Of a DNA stretch of 64,000 nt, positions 7,088 to 17,394 are shown piece after piece; the first letter of the stretch is position 1, and each line of letters begins with the position of its first letter. The position numbers and the translations under genes were made by a program. Under the pieces are notes generated by a model. That model was given only the letters and a program-made list of their open reading frames with translations. It ran no database searches and was not told the origin of the DNA. Source of the DNA: [Lactobacillus] timonensis (lineage in GTDB: Bacteria > Bacillota > Bacilli > Lactobacillales > Lactobacillaceae). The stretch covers positions 778,220 to 842,219 of the forward strand of contig NZ_LT964761.1 of the NCBI RefSeq assembly GCF_900240275.1, read 5' to 3'.

Positions 7088-8380
7088 CTACCGGTTTAAC
7101 TCGGTAGTTGTAAAGTTATTCAGGTTTTGCTGTGTCGGGTCTAAGTGACACCACTTCTTTGACAAGAACTGACTGTTCATTTGGTAATGTGGTACCGGCT
7201 GTGGGTTGTCTAAAAATGGGGCAACCCGGTGGTCGAAGTCAACCCAGCCAACCCAGCCAATATGGATAGTATCCTGCATGAAGCCAGTTTCCCCACCCCG
7301 GTGAGAGTAGTCAACAATGTTGTTGAACCCCTGTGATTTGAGCTGGTATTTGATCTTATCGGCAGTCTTGTAGTACATATCCATGTTCAGGCCAGTATAC
7401 TTTTCCCACTTAGCATTGATCGGCGTAATCATGAAAACGACGTTGGTGTTGGTCTTCGCTAACTGGTTTAGAACTACCTGCAAGTCAGCGTATTCAGGCG
7501 ACTGAAGGTAGTTAAAATGGCGCTGCGAGTTGTGCAGTCCCTTAGTTCCCTTAATCCGGGAATTGTAGAACTTGTTCAGGACGCCGAAACGGTTATTAGT
7601 AGTTTCTTTGCGTGCCTGCTTCTCAGCAATGGCCTGCAAGTCGGCATAGTTATAATTCTGCGGCAGGAGGTGTTCCTTTGGCTTGATCCGTGTATCGTAG
7701 TTTTCGTTAACGTTTAAGCCAGAAAAGAGGTTGTCCTGGTTACGCAGAAGGGTCACTTTGAAGTTAATTAATGACCGGTCCCATGCACTGAGTGGTTTGC
7801 CAGCGGCAATCTTCTTCGCATCACTACCAACCGTTCCGTTATCCCCAAGCAACTGAATAAGACGCTTGGCAGTGTAACGGTCATAAGGTGAATGCGGGTT
7901 AGCCTGTTTTAACCACGAGAGGTTGGCATAAGCCCCGTTGTAATACTTAAAGGCGGCTGGTGTAACACCCTGCTTGACAAACCATTGCGGCGAAATAATA
8001 AAGACGGCTTTCCCGTTTTCCATTTGTGGTGCCATCATATTCATGTTGAACAACTGTGGCAACGATTGGGTTCCTTTGGCTCCAAAGAGAAAGGGCCGGT
8101 AATGGTGGTAGCGGGCGGCCATCACCGCTGGGTGGAAACGGTCCATCCGGTTTAACTCACTTGAACCAAAGAAAGGCACGTAGTACGGGTGCTTTTCCCC
8201 GATTGCTTGGGACTTAATCGACTTATTCTTGAAAACAGTCGGGCTGATGGAAACAGCGGCCCGTTGGATCGTTTTGGCAGAATGGTGGCCACGCCACGGA
8301 ATGACAAGGACCAACCCCACTAAGAGGCAAGCAACAATGACTGGGCCAAAAATGCGCCACAGCCGTTGACGATTAGTCAT
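7088..8380 (-). CDS. dltD: D-alanyl-lipoteichoic acid transfer protein DltD
   Basis: Membrane-anchored SGNH-like esterase (430 residues) acting outside the membrane in the last step of D-alanine transfer to teichoic acid. An N-terminal membrane segment (residues 9-29) precedes the catalytic Ser in FFGSSELNRMD (about residue 73). The C-terminal Asp and His are in MQDTIHIGWVGW. AAAGGAG precedes the start, which overlaps the end of dltC by 8 bases. It is the last gene of dltXABCD. The folded element at 6856-7079 follows it. Confidence 0.96.
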   Translation of the reverse strand: MTNRQRLWRIFGPVIVACLLVGLVLVIPWRGHHSAKTIQRAAVSISPTVFKNKSIKSQAIGEKHPYYVPFFGSSELNRMDRFHPAVMAARYHHYRPFLFGAKGTQSLPQLFNMNMMAPQMENGKAVFIISPQWFVKQGVTPAAFKYYNGAYANLSWLKQANPHSPYDRYTAKRLIQLLGDNGTVGSDAKKIAAGKPLSAWDRSLINFKVTLLRNQDNLFSGLNVNENYDTRIKPKEHLLPQNYNYADLQAIAEKQARKETTNNRFGVLNKFYNSRIKGTKGLHNSQRHFNYLQSPEYADLQVVLNQLAKTNTNVVFMITPINAKWEKYTGLNMDMYYKTADKIKYQLKSQGFNNIVDYSHRGGETGFMQDTIHIGWVGWVDFDHRVAPFLDNPQPVPHYQMNSQFLSKKWCHLDPTQQNLNNFTTTELNR

Positions 8381-8612
8381 TTTGGAGCTCCTTTACTCGC
8401 TCAATAATCTTATCAATCGTGTTCCATTGACTCCGGTCGAATTCGGAAACCGGCACTTCGATGTCAAATTCGTCCTGTAGTGCTAATAGAAAGCTAACAG
8501 TTGCCATTGAGTCCAGCAGGCCGTTGCTGTACAGGTCTTCGGCAGTGTCGTTAAAGTCACTGGCATCACGGCCAGTTGCGTCAGCTAAAATATTTTTAAT
8601 TTGATCTTCCAT
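8373..8612 (-). CDS. dltC: D-alanyl carrier protein DltC
   Basis: Small acyl-carrier protein of 79 residues. It carries D-alanine as a thioester on a 4'-phosphopantetheine arm, is loaded by DltA and docks on DltB. The attachment Ser is residue 35 in NGLLDSMATVS. The acidic composition and length are standard. GGAGG precedes the ATG. It lies 26 bases after dltB and overlaps dltD. Confidence 0.96.
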   Translation of the reverse strand: MEDQIKNILADATGRDASDFNDTAEDLYSNGLLDSMATVSFLLALQDEFDIEVPVSEFDRSQWNTIDKIIERVKELQND

Positions 8613-8638
8613 GTTAAATCCTCCAATTGTTAATTATC

Positions 8639-9859
8639 CTAGTGGCCAAAGAACAGAGTGTTCAAGAAGCCTGAGAAAATCAGAAACGAAAAGACAACGA
8701 AGTTAAAGGTAATGAAACGGGCCACATTTTGTGTTAGTGCGGTACTCTCCAGACCTTTAAAGTGTTTCCGCTTATAGCGCAGCCAGGCATCGTTAGTAAC
8801 CAGTGCAAAACCGTGCAAGAAACCATATAGGATATAATACCACGTTACCCCGTGCCAGAACCCCATTGTGACCATGTTGATCATGTAAGCTAAGGATGAG
8901 AGAACGTTACGGTTCTTAAACCAGTGCTTCTTGGTTGCCAAGAAGACAAACCGCATGAAGATGTAGTCACGGAACCAGAAAGATAAGGACATGTGCCAGC
9001 GGTTCCAGAATTCCTTAATATTCTTGGAAACAAACGGTTTGTTAAAGTTCATTGGCGTCTCAACACCCATGAAGTAGGAGATGGCTACCGCAAACAGTGA
9101 ATAACCAGCAAAGTCGAAGTAAAGATCGCCAGAGTAGAGGTAAGCGACAGCGACGACCCACCATGATAAGTGGTGGCCATGAGCCATTGCCATGTTTTCG
9201 GCGGCTGGCAACCATTGTTGAGCAAAGAAGTAGTCAATCACAAACTTGTATAAAAAGCCAATAAAGAGGTACATAATCCCCTTTTCAACCATGCCTAAAT
9301 ACTTTTCACGACTCGGCACTTTCCGGTAGTCTTTGGAGAACCGCCGGTAACGGTCAATTGGACCAGAAGTAATGGTTGGCATAAAGAGCATGAAACGGAC
9401 AAACTTCCACCAGTTGATTTCCTTGACGGCCCCGTCCCGGGTTTCGATGATTGTCCCGGCAGCCCGGAAGGTCAGGTAAGAAATTCCGAGAAAGCCGAGC
9501 AGTGAGTTATGACCAACCATTGCCGGGGTTACCTTAACAATCACAATTGGTAACAGTGACAAGAAAATGGTGATGTAAAAGACGCCACCAGCGTTGTTTT
9601 TCTGCCGGTAGTGGTAGTAACCCATTACCAGGATGGTCTGGTAGACGACGTAAATTACTAGCGAGACCATCTGCTTGGCACTGGAACCATCAAACATCAA
9701 GAACAAGAAGATAAAGCTGATTAAGGCCTCATACCAGCTAAATCGTTTGCCGTAGTATAAGCCAATTCCCAGCGGCAGGATCGCCAACAACAGGTAGAGA
9801 AAGTAGGTTGGGGTCCCGTAGGCTGATAAATTGGGCATTGATGCAATCCAATTAAGCAT
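8639..9859 (-). CDS. dltB: D-alanyl transferase DltB (MBOAT family)
   Basis: Polytopic membrane O-acyltransferase (406 residues). It moves D-alanine from DltC across the membrane towards lipoteichoic acid. The MBOAT signature region is clear: NIKEFWNRWHMSLSFWFRDY, then MGFWHGVTWYYILYG with the catalytic His. Many hydrophobic helices span the length. GGAGG precedes the ATG, and the start base overlaps the end of dltA by one base, suggesting translational coupling. Confidence 0.96.
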   Translation of the reverse strand: MLNWIASMPNLSAYGTPTYFLYLLLAILPLGIGLYYGKRFSWYEALISFIFLFLMFDGSSAKQMVSLVIYVVYQTILVMGYYHYRQKNNAGGVFYITIFLSLLPIVIVKVTPAMVGHNSLLGFLGISYLTFRAAGTIIETRDGAVKEINWWKFVRFMLFMPTITSGPIDRYRRFSKDYRKVPSREKYLGMVEKGIMYLFIGFLYKFVIDYFFAQQWLPAAENMAMAHGHHLSWWVVAVAYLYSGDLYFDFAGYSLFAVAISYFMGVETPMNFNKPFVSKNIKEFWNRWHMSLSFWFRDYIFMRFVFLATKKHWFKNRNVLSSLAYMINMVTMGFWHGVTWYYILYGFLHGFALVTNDAWLRYKRKHFKGLESTALTQNVARFITFNFVVFSFLIFSGFLNTLFFGH

Positions 9860-11391
9860 TATTTGTTAGCCTCCGCAATCAGCTGCTTGACGGCAATCTT
9901 ACCGTTGGCCGATTTCGGGAATGAGTCAACGTAGACAAACTGCGTTGGCATCATGTAGTCCATGATTTGGTCTTTGAGACTGTCGCGGATGGCCTTAGTT
10001 AACTCCTGCTCGTTCTCAAAGTCATTTGGCTGGGCAATGACGTAGGCGATAAGGTGGGTCGCCTGGTGGTTACGGTTGTATTTTGGCACGGCAACCGCTT
10101 GTTTAATGTACTGACTGCGTTCCAGGCTGGCCCGGACTTCATCTAATTCTACTCGGAACCCGTGCAGCTTAATTTGAAAGTCCATCCGACCGATGATGTG
10201 ACGCATCCCATCTTCGCTGATGAAGCCGGCGTCACCCGTGCGGTAAGCTTTCACCCCGTTGAGCATGAAGAAGTTTTGAGCAGTCTTCTTTGGATTGTTG
10301 AGGTAGCCATTGGCAACACTGTCACCAGCAATAATAATTTCCCCGTGAACATCATGTTCAGTTACCTGTTTGTTGTCCTTCCAGATGCTGGTCGTCACAC
10401 CCGGCTTGTCGACACCAATTGGTAGTCGTTTATCATGGGCGACCATGTCTTTTGTAATTTCACAACTAGTTACCGCTACGGCTGCTTCAGTCGGCCCATA
10501 GGTGTTAAAGATGTGAGCGTCGGGGAAGCGCTTGAAGAGCTGCTTAACGGTCCCCACGGTGAGTTCTTCACCACAGAAGACAAAGTACTGCAAGTCGGGC
10601 ATCTTTTCTGCATTAAAGTCACGGCTTAACAGCAGCATTTCACCAAAGGACGGCGTACCGACAAAGACATTAACCTTCAGTGACGGGAGGACCTTGAACA
10701 TCTGACCGAAGTTTTGCACTACTGGTAATGGCAAGGCCTTGATGGTTCCGCCAGACAGGACAGAAGTCAGCCAGTACATATGGGAAACATCGAATGAAAA
10801 CGGTGTTTGGCCCAGGAAGGTTTGTTCTGCCGGGATGTTGAAGGAATCGCCCAACATCCAGTTGGCAAAGGAACAAATATTAGTGTGGCTGATTGGAACA
10901 CCCTTTGGTGAGCCAGTCGTTCCGGAAGTGAAAAGAATGTAGAATGGTTGGTCACCTAGCACTTCGTGGTCAAGCTGGTAAGGTGTTTGCTGATCGAAGA
11001 TTTGTTGGAGCTCGAACCGATCTAAGACAGCACCGTCATAATCCAGCTTCTCGGTTGGGAATTCGTCGATCGCGATCACCAACCGGGGCTTAGCCGTATT
11101 GATGATGGATTGCAGGCGTGGCAGTGCCGTGTTTGTTTCTACTGGAATATAAGCATGACCAGCTTTGATCCCGCCAATAAAGCCAGCAACCATTTCAAAC
11201 TGGTGGTCGCCATAGAAAATAATCGGGCTGCCAGCAGGCACGCTTTGTTCCTTATCAAGCCAGGCTGCTAGTGAATTGGATGATTCTAATAGGTCACGGT
11301 AAGTGTGGGTCGTGCCCATTTCGTCAAAGAAAACTTTATCGAGGTGAGCTTGAGCTTGTTTATCGATAGCTTGTGCAATATTTGAAATCAA
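9859..11391 (-). CDS. dltA: D-alanine-D-alanyl carrier protein ligase DltA (TTG start)
   Basis: Cytoplasmic adenylating enzyme (510 residues). It activates D-alanine with ATP and loads it on DltC. Adenylation-domain motifs are visible: YILFTSGTTGSPKGVPISH (ATP loop), FNTYGPTEAAVAV, YRTGDAG and the C-terminal SANGKI lysine. The start is TTG at 11391, 6 bases after GGAGG. It follows dltX by 23 bases. The product makes the envelope less negative and so less sensitive to cationic peptides (family knowledge). Confidence 0.96.
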   Translation of the reverse strand: MISNIAQAIDKQAQAHLDKVFFDEMGTTHTYRDLLESSNSLAAWLDKEQSVPAGSPIIFYGDHQFEMVAGFIGGIKAGHAYIPVETNTALPRLQSIINTAKPRLVIAIDEFPTEKLDYDGAVLDRFELQQIFDQQTPYQLDHEVLGDQPFYILFTSGTTGSPKGVPISHTNICSFANWMLGDSFNIPAEQTFLGQTPFSFDVSHMYWLTSVLSGGTIKALPLPVVQNFGQMFKVLPSLKVNVFVGTPSFGEMLLLSRDFNAEKMPDLQYFVFCGEELTVGTVKQLFKRFPDAHIFNTYGPTEAAVAVTSCEITKDMVAHDKRLPIGVDKPGVTTSIWKDNKQVTEHDVHGEIIIAGDSVANGYLNNPKKTAQNFFMLNGVKAYRTGDAGFISEDGMRHIIGRMDFQIKLHGFRVELDEVRASLERSQYIKQAVAVPKYNRNHQATHLIAYVIAQPNDFENEQELTKAIRDSLKDQIMDYMMPTQFVYVDSFPKSANGKIAVKQLIAEANK

Positions 11392-11414
11392 AATTTTCCT
11401 CCATTATTGAAAAG

Positions 11415-11555
11415 CTAGAACTCGTTATAAATGAACGGGGCTTGGCCCGCACCAAAATAGCCATACAGGTAAATGACGAGCATTAGCACAACGAAGTACA
11501 GCAAGGTAGTCAACCAAAATTTTGCGGTTGGATGATTTTTCAGCTTGGAAAACAT
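11415..11555 (-). CDS. dltX: Small membrane protein DltX
   Basis: A 46-residue single-pass membrane protein at the head of the dlt operon. A short basic N-terminus (KLKNHPTAK) is followed by one membrane helix (LLYFVVLMLVIYLYGYF) and the conserved C-terminal end AGQAPFIYNEF. I chose the ATG at 11555 because GGGAGGG lies 9 bases upstream. A longer reading to 11645 would include the promoter. In characterised systems DltX carries D-alanine to its acceptor through its C-terminal motif. Confidence 0.92.
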   Translation of the reverse strand: MFSKLKNHPTAKFWLTTLLYFVVLMLVIYLYGYFGAGQAPFIYNEF

Positions 11556-11606
11556 CTGTCTACCCTCCCTTTCTGTGTTTAAAGACAGGACACATTGTGG
11601 TAAATA

Positions 11607-11642
11607 ATTATATTTTACTTTGGTCCTGCAAATAAGGTTCAA
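11607..11642 (-). promoter_or_regulatory. Candidate dlt promoter
   Basis: On the minus strand TTGAAC lies 19 bases before TAAAAT, with a TATAAT overlapping 5 bases on. The spacing is not ideal, so the exact -10 is uncertain. The rest of the gap to the divergent deacylase gene (11646-11829) shows no further clear motif. Confidence 0.35.
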
Positions 11643-11829
11643 CAAGTGAAATTATACACATCAATATCAGAAAATACAACGTTACCCGTGTAACTCTCTA
11701 TTGTTGATGAGACCAGCACGGAATGCAATTTATTTTATCGTTTGAATCTGTAATTAGGACTGGAATTTTTCTACCAAGGCGTTAAAATGAGAATATCATT
11801 ATAAAAACATGAGAAAGAAGATGGCGTAA

Positions 11830-12969
11830 ATGGACCAACAAACTAAAGTCCAGGTTTTAAAGGACCTGATCAGGATTAATACCGCGAACGACCATGAAAA
11901 ACAGGCAGCGGTTTATTTGCAGCGGTTGTTCAAGGATTATGGGATCTCGTCGCAACTCGTGGAGTATGCACCTGATCGCGACAGCTTGGTGGCTGAATTG
12001 GACAGTGGCCAGGAAGGACCGGTTTTAGTCTTAGCAGGGCACTTAGACACGGTTGCACTTGGCGATCGCGATCGCTGGGAGCACGACCCGTTAAGTGCTG
12101 ACGAAGTTAATGGTAAAATTTACGGTCGCGGTAGTGTCGACATGAAGTCAGGGCTGGCGGCGATGGCTATTACTTTGATTGAACTGAAGGAAGCGGGGTT
12201 ACCACAAAAAGGCAAGCTTCGTTTTCTGGGCACCGTTGGTGAAGAACTGGGGGCGATGGGGTCCGAACAGTTAACTGACCAGGGATTCGTTGAGGACGCG
12301 ACGGCAATGATCGTGGGCGAACCAACGGGCGGCAACATCGTTTACGCTAACAACGGGTCGATTGGCTATACTATTAAGTCTTTCGGTAAAAGTGTTCACA
12401 GTTCGATGCCGCAAACGGGGGTCAACGCGGTGGAAAACCTGGCCCAATTCCTGGTGGCAGAGAAGCATGCGTTTGATGATGCACCATCAAGTCCGGTTCT
12501 GGGTAAGCCAGTCCATAGTGTTAATGTCTTCCAGGGCGGTAGCCAATTGAATATTATTCCGGACTATGCTGAAGCACAGGGTAACATTCGTCCGGTTCCG
12601 GAATGTGATAATGAGGCCTGCATCGGTCGTATTCAACAAACGGTGGATAAGCTCAACCAGCAACCGGGTTTTAACCTGGAATTAGAGGTTCGTTTCAGTT
12701 TTCGACCAGTTGCCAACGACCCTGAAGGAGAATTTGTTCAACTTGTTAAGGAAGCGCACCAGCAAGCATTTGGCAACGCGCCAGCGATGAACGTGATTCA
12801 TGGGGCTAGTGATGCTTCAAACTACATCAAGGCGGTTCACTGTCCAATGCTCTTGCTCGGGGCGGGTGATTGGTCATTGGCCCACCAGGTCAACGAACAT
12901 GTTGCCGTTGATAATTACCTGAAAGTGAATGCTACCTATGAAAACGTTGCTAAGCAGTATTTAGCGTAA
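11830..12969 (+). CDS. ArgE/DapE-family deacylase (M20 metallopeptidase)
   Basis: A 379-residue member of the M20 dizinc hydrolases, annotated in lactobacilli as succinyl-diaminopimelate desuccinylase or acetylornithine deacetylase. Metal ligands are visible: His71 and Asp73 in LAGHLDTVA, Asp104 in GRGSVDMKSG, and the Glu pair in GTVGEELGAMG (about residues 138-139). The lid domain starts near NNGSIGYTIKSFGKSVHSS. The substrate (N-succinyl-DAP, N-acetylornithine or a peptide) cannot be decided, because no lysine or arginine genes lie nearby. It is monocistronic, upstream of the serS leader. Confidence 0.88.
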   Translation: MDQQTKVQVLKDLIRINTANDHEKQAAVYLQRLFKDYGISSQLVEYAPDRDSLVAELDSGQEGPVLVLAGHLDTVALGDRDRWEHDPLSADEVNGKIYGRGSVDMKSGLAAMAITLIELKEAGLPQKGKLRFLGTVGEELGAMGSEQLTDQGFVEDATAMIVGEPTGGNIVYANNGSIGYTIKSFGKSVHSSMPQTGVNAVENLAQFLVAEKHAFDDAPSSPVLGKPVHSVNVFQGGSQLNIIPDYAEAQGNIRPVPECDNEACIGRIQQTVDKLNQQPGFNLELEVRFSFRPVANDPEGEFVQLVKEAHQQAFGNAPAMNVIHGASDASNYIKAVHCPMLLLGAGDWSLAHQVNEHVAVDNYLKVNATYENVAKQYLA

Positions 12970-12976
12970 TTGGTAG

Positions 12977-13005
12977 TTGAAAAACTCATTAAAATGTAAT
13001 AAACT
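12977..13005 (+). promoter_or_regulatory. serS promoter
   Basis: TTGAAA and TAAACT are 17 bases apart, directly upstream of the T-box leader. Confidence 0.6.
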
Positions 13006-13007
13006 GC

Positions 13008-13230
13008 GAACAGATAGAAAACACGAAGCGTTTTAAGTAGGCTGACAGAGAACCAGCGGCTGGTGTAAGCTGGGAGCCGAAACTCCGGCGCGTTGAATGT
13101 GGGCGGGTAATGCCGCACGGAAATGACCGTTATCCATTCATTTAAAGGGTGCTGTTAGTCAGCAAACTTGGGTGGTACCGCGGAACAAGAGCCATTTCGT
13201 CCCAAACTAGGGATGGAATGGCTCTTTTAA
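13008..13230 (+). promoter_or_regulatory. T-box riboswitch, serS leader
   Basis: This leader senses uncharged tRNA and controls termination before serS. The conserved T-box GGGTGGTACCGCGG is at 13170-13183. A long terminator stem follows at 13187-13228 with a TTTT run. The Stem I element CAGAGAACCAGCGGCTGG lies upstream. The serine codon TCC at 13084-13086 is the likely specifier. Confidence 0.93.
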
Positions 13231-13252
13231 TAGTTATTTGGAGGTAATGTCG

Positions 13253-14551
13253 ATGCTAGATATTAAAAAGATTCGGAAGGACCCAGAATTTTTCAAACAA
13301 AAGCTGGGCACCCGCGGAGTTAAGGCTGAAGAAATTGATGAAATCATTGCTCTGGATGCGAAGCGGCGTGAATTACTGCAAAAGTCGGAAACGCTGAAGG
13401 CGGAGCGTAACGCTACTTCCAAGAAGATTGGTGAAGCCAAGAAAAACCATGCACCAGCTGAAGAAGTAATTAAGCACATGCGTGAAATCGGTGGCAAAAT
13501 CAAGCGGCTGGACGAACAGCTCGAAGAAAATGACAAAACATTGGAAGATAAGCTGCTTCACCTGCCGAACGTTCCGGCTGATGACGTTCCAGTAGGGCCT
13601 GACGAAAGCTATAACCGCGAAGAATACAAGGTCGGTAAAATTGCCGATCTCGGCTTTGAACCAAAGCACCACTGGGAAATTGGTGAGAAACTAGGAATTC
13701 TTGACTTCGACCGGGCGGCTAAGAACTCCGGTGCCCGCTTTGTTTACTACCTAGGTCTCGGCGCCCAATTGGAACGGGCAGTTTACAACTTTATGCTCGA
13801 CCAGCACATGAAGGATGGGTACACTGAGGTATTGCCGCCATACATTGTCAAGGCCAAGGCAATGTTTGGTACCGGTCAGTTCCCAAAGTTCCGCGAAGGG
13901 GTTTACCAGGTTAACGGCCAGGACATGACACTCATTCCCACCGCCGAAGTACCGTTGACTAACTACTTTTATGGTGAAGAAATTCCTGCTGACAAACTGC
14001 CAGTTTACGTTACGGCTTTGACGCCGTGCTTCCGTTCCGAAGCGGGGGCCGCTGGTCGTGACACCCGGGGGTTAATTCGGATGCACCAGTTTAATAAGGT
14101 AGAAATGGTTAAGTTTGTTAAGCCGGGCACATCATATGATGAACTGGAAAAGTTGACCAAGAACGGGGAAGAGATCCTGCAAAAGCTGAACTTGCCATAC
14201 CATGTCATTACTCTGTCCACTGGTGATGCCAGCTTCACCTCGGCTAAGACCCACGACATTGAAGTCTGGTTCCCAGCTCAGCATAAGTACCGCGAAATTT
14301 CTTCATGCAGTAACTGCCTTGACTTCCAAGCACGTCGGATGCACACCACGTATCGTGATGAGAATGGTAAGCTGCAGTACGTCCACACGCTTAATGGTTC
14401 GGGTCTAGCCGTTGGCCGTTGTGTTGCGGCTATCCTGGAAAACTACCAAAACGAGGACGGCTCAGTGACGATTCCTGATGTCCTGGTTCCTTACATGCAT
14501 GGTGTGAAGAAGATTACCAAGGACAATGCTGTCCCGTTTAACAATAAGTAA
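13253..14551 (+). CDS. serS: Seryl-tRNA synthetase
   Basis: Charges tRNA-Ser (class II). Of 432 residues, the N-terminal coiled-coil arm runs from about 25 to 110 ([20 protein letters not shown] onward). The catalytic domain includes [13 protein letters not shown], the motif-2 region [24 protein letters not shown] and motif 3 [20 protein letters not shown] chose the ATG at 13253, 7 bases after GGAGGT (13240-13245). An earlier ATG at 13247 is too close. Expression is under the T-box leader upstream. Confidence 0.97.
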   Translation: MLDIKKIRKDPEFFKQKLGTRGVKAEEIDEIIALDAKRRELLQKSETLKAERNATSKKIGEAKKNHAPAEEVIKHMREIGGKIKRLDEQLEENDKTLEDKLLHLPNVPADDVPVGPDESYNREEYKVGKIADLGFEPKHHWEIGEKLGILDFDRAAKNSGARFVYYLGLGAQLERAVYNFMLDQHMKDGYTEVLPPYIVKAKAMFGTGQFPKFREGVYQVNGQDMTLIPTAEVPLTNYFYGEEIPADKLPVYVTALTPCFRSEAGAAGRDTRGLIRMHQFNKVEMVKFVKPGTSYDELEKLTKNGEEILQKLNLPYHVITLSTGDASFTSAKTHDIEVWFPAQHKYREISSCSNCLDFQARRMHTTYRDENGKLQYVHTLNGSGLAVGRCVAAILENYQNEDGSVTIPDVLVPYMHGVKKITKDNAVPFNNK

Positions 14552-14554
14552 CGC

Positions 14555-14582
14555 TTGCATTTCCCGGAAAATAACATAAAAT
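14555..14582 (+). promoter_or_regulatory. trpS promoter
   Basis: TTGCAT and TAAAAT are 16 bases apart, just after the serS stop and before the T-box leader. Confidence 0.55.
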
Positions 14583-14587
14583 AATTG

Positions 14588-15813
<1,226 letters not shown>

Positions 15814-15815
15814 GA

Positions 15816-15829
15816 AAAAGTCGTCCGAC
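15816..15829. terminator. Left arm of trpS/panE terminator, split by IS3 element
   Basis: This 14-base arm pairs fully, with one G-T wobble, with 17367-17380. Without the IS the two would form a bidirectional terminator with a loop of about 9 bases. The IS entered the loop, so the arms are now 1.5 kb apart. Confidence 0.85.
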
Positions 15830-15877
15830 AGTTAAATAGTTGAAGTGCAACAAAAAAGTTAGACAAAGTTGAGAAAA

Positions 15878-16699
15878 TTAGACTGATAAGGTATGCGTCC
15901 GGTATTCAACCGGGCTCATACCTTTTGTTTTTAAAGAGATTCGGTGGTAGTTGTAGAAGTGAAGGTAGTCTTGGGAGATGGCCTTCAGTTCTTCCAATGA
16001 ATGGCATGGTGGATAACCATGCAATAATTCTGTCTTGTAAATATGAAAGAAGCTCTCGATTGGCGCATTATCCAAGCAGTTTCCCTTACGGGACATGCTT
16101 TGGATAAACTGGTGGCCCTTGAGCTTTTCAACGTAGTAAGGGAGCTGGTAATGCCAGCCTTGATCAGAGTGGATAACAGGCTTCGCATTGGCTGGTAGTT
16201 TAGTTAATAATTCGTTGAGCGTGGCGGTAATCAAGCCCCGGTCCGGATGATAACTCATTTGGAAGGCCAGGTTCTCTTTGGTAGCTTCATCGGTAATCGC
16301 GGAAATATAGGCCCAGTGTTGGTCTGCTAAGCGAACTTGCGTCACGTCAGTGTGGAGGACTTGGTAAGGTTTTTTCGCGTCAAACCTTTGGTTGAGATAT
16401 TTTGGGGCAATCTTACCAAAAGTACCAGCATACGAGAAATAACCGCCGTTGCGGTGTCGGTTATATAGTTTCACCTGGACTTTAAGCTCCTTCATCAGCT
16501 TAATGATGGTTGCATCAGCGAGGTGAATTCCTTCATCTTCCAGCAAGGCGCTTATGCGCCGATAGCCATAGGTAAACTGATCACGGACCTTTCCTTGATT
16601 GGCGAGCTTTTGGATTAATTGCTTAACGTACTCGTACTTATCCTGGTGATTAGCAATCCGTTTACGCTCGTCATAGTAAGTAGCACGCGGAAGATTCAA
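15878..16699 (-). CDS. IS3-family transposase OrfB (integrase core)
   Basis: Catalytic DDE domain of the transposase. An HTH_21-like region (RDQFTYGYRRISALLEDEGI) is followed by HTDVTQVRLADQHWAYISAI (first Asp), HSDQGWHYQLP (second Asp) and NAPIESFFHIYKTELLHGYP (Glu). The listed start is a TTG codon. The protein is more likely made as an OrfAB fusion. The frame stays open upstream through TEIIDQIRADQKAIPKWDRY to an A6 slip site at 16783-16788 on the minus strand, giving a -1 shift from orfA. Confidence 0.92.
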   Translation of the reverse strand: MNLPRATYYDERKRIANHQDKYEYVKQLIQKLANQGKVRDQFTYGYRRISALLEDEGIHLADATIIKLMKELKVQVKLYNRHRNGGYFSYAGTFGKIAPKYLNQRFDAKKPYQVLHTDVTQVRLADQHWAYISAITDEATKENLAFQMSYHPDRGLITATLNELLTKLPANAKPVIHSDQGWHYQLPYYVEKLKGHQFIQSMSRKGNCLDNAPIESFFHIYKTELLHGYPPCHSLEELKAISQDYLHFYNYHRISLKTKGMSPVEYRTHTLSV

Positions 16700-16773
16700 T
16701 ACTTGAAGGAGCTCACTGACAGCATAACGGTCCCATTTGGGAATTGCCTTTTGATCAGCCCTAATTTGATCGA

Positions 16774-17310
16774 TTATTTCCGTTTTTTGACGGGCTTTAA
16801 GCGACCAAACAGGGCGATAGATTTTTTTGTGACGTCACGCTCCAGCTTGAGATCATGGTTCTCTTTCTTGAGTTGACTGACCTCCTCACGGAGCCGTTCA
16901 AGTTCACTTTGATCTTTAAGATGACGTAAATGTTTTTTAGATGATTTAATGCCCATTTTGGGTGGCCGTCCTTTCCGTCGTGGTTGGAGGCCAGCCAACC
17001 CCTCCTGGTCAAAAGCCTTGCCCCAGGCGGAGATCTGACACGCGTTAACGTCAAACTTAGCCGCAACCTCGATCATCGACATTTCATGAGTATGATAATA
17101 GTCTATCACGGTCAGTTTGAATTCAGCGGTAAAGGAACGTCTAGTCCGCCGCGGTTTAAGGGTATTAACTCCAGATAACTTAAATCTTTGAACCCACTTT
17201 CTAATCTCACTAGCAGAAAGACCATACTGGCGACTTAATTCCACGGAAGATTGGCCATCAAGATATTTTTGGACAATCTCAGCTTTCAGTGTTGGTGAAT
17301 ATTTAGTCAA
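16774..17310 (-). CDS. IS3-family transposase OrfA
   Basis: DNA-binding part of the IS3-type transposase (178 residues). Two helix-turn-helix segments are visible (QSSVELSRQYGLSASEIRKW and MIEVAAKFDVNACQISAW). A C-terminal coiled-coil/leucine zipper (ELERLREEVSQLKKENHDLK) is the usual OrfA-OrfB dimer module. It ends a few codons after the AAAAAA slip site, as in frameshift-controlled members of the family. OrfA alone would act as a regulator of transposition. Confidence 0.92.
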   Translation of the reverse strand: MTKYSPTLKAEIVQKYLDGQSSVELSRQYGLSASEIRKWVQRFKLSGVNTLKPRRTRRSFTAEFKLTVIDYYHTHEMSMIEVAAKFDVNACQISAWGKAFDQEGLAGLQPRRKGRPPKMGIKSSKKHLRHLKDQSELERLREEVSQLKKENHDLKLERDVTKKSIALFGRLKPVKKRK

Positions 17311-17366
17311 AAAAAGTACCTCACAATCGTTAGATGATTTTGTCTAACAATTATGGGGCACTTCAA

Positions 17367-17380
17367 GTCGGGCGACTTTT
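17367..17380. terminator. Right arm of the split trpS/panE terminator
   Basis: Partner of 15816-15829; see that entry. It lies 14 bases past the panE-like stop (17395). Unless the IS offers another stop signal, the panE transcript may read into the IS on the minus strand. Confidence 0.8.
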
Positions 17381-17394
17381 AGTTTGGCAGAATT

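Larger units (their letters stand above)
15841..17365 (-). mobile_element. Complete IS3-family insertion sequence (IS150-like)
   Basis: The 1525-bp element has inverted ends that begin TGAAGTGC and share an inner GTTAGACAAA block. A 3-bp target duplication AGT is at 15838-15840 and 17366-17368. It carries orfA and orfB joined by a programmed frameshift signal. The target was the loop of the terminator between trpS and the panE-like gene. Both reading frames are intact. Confidence 0.93.
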
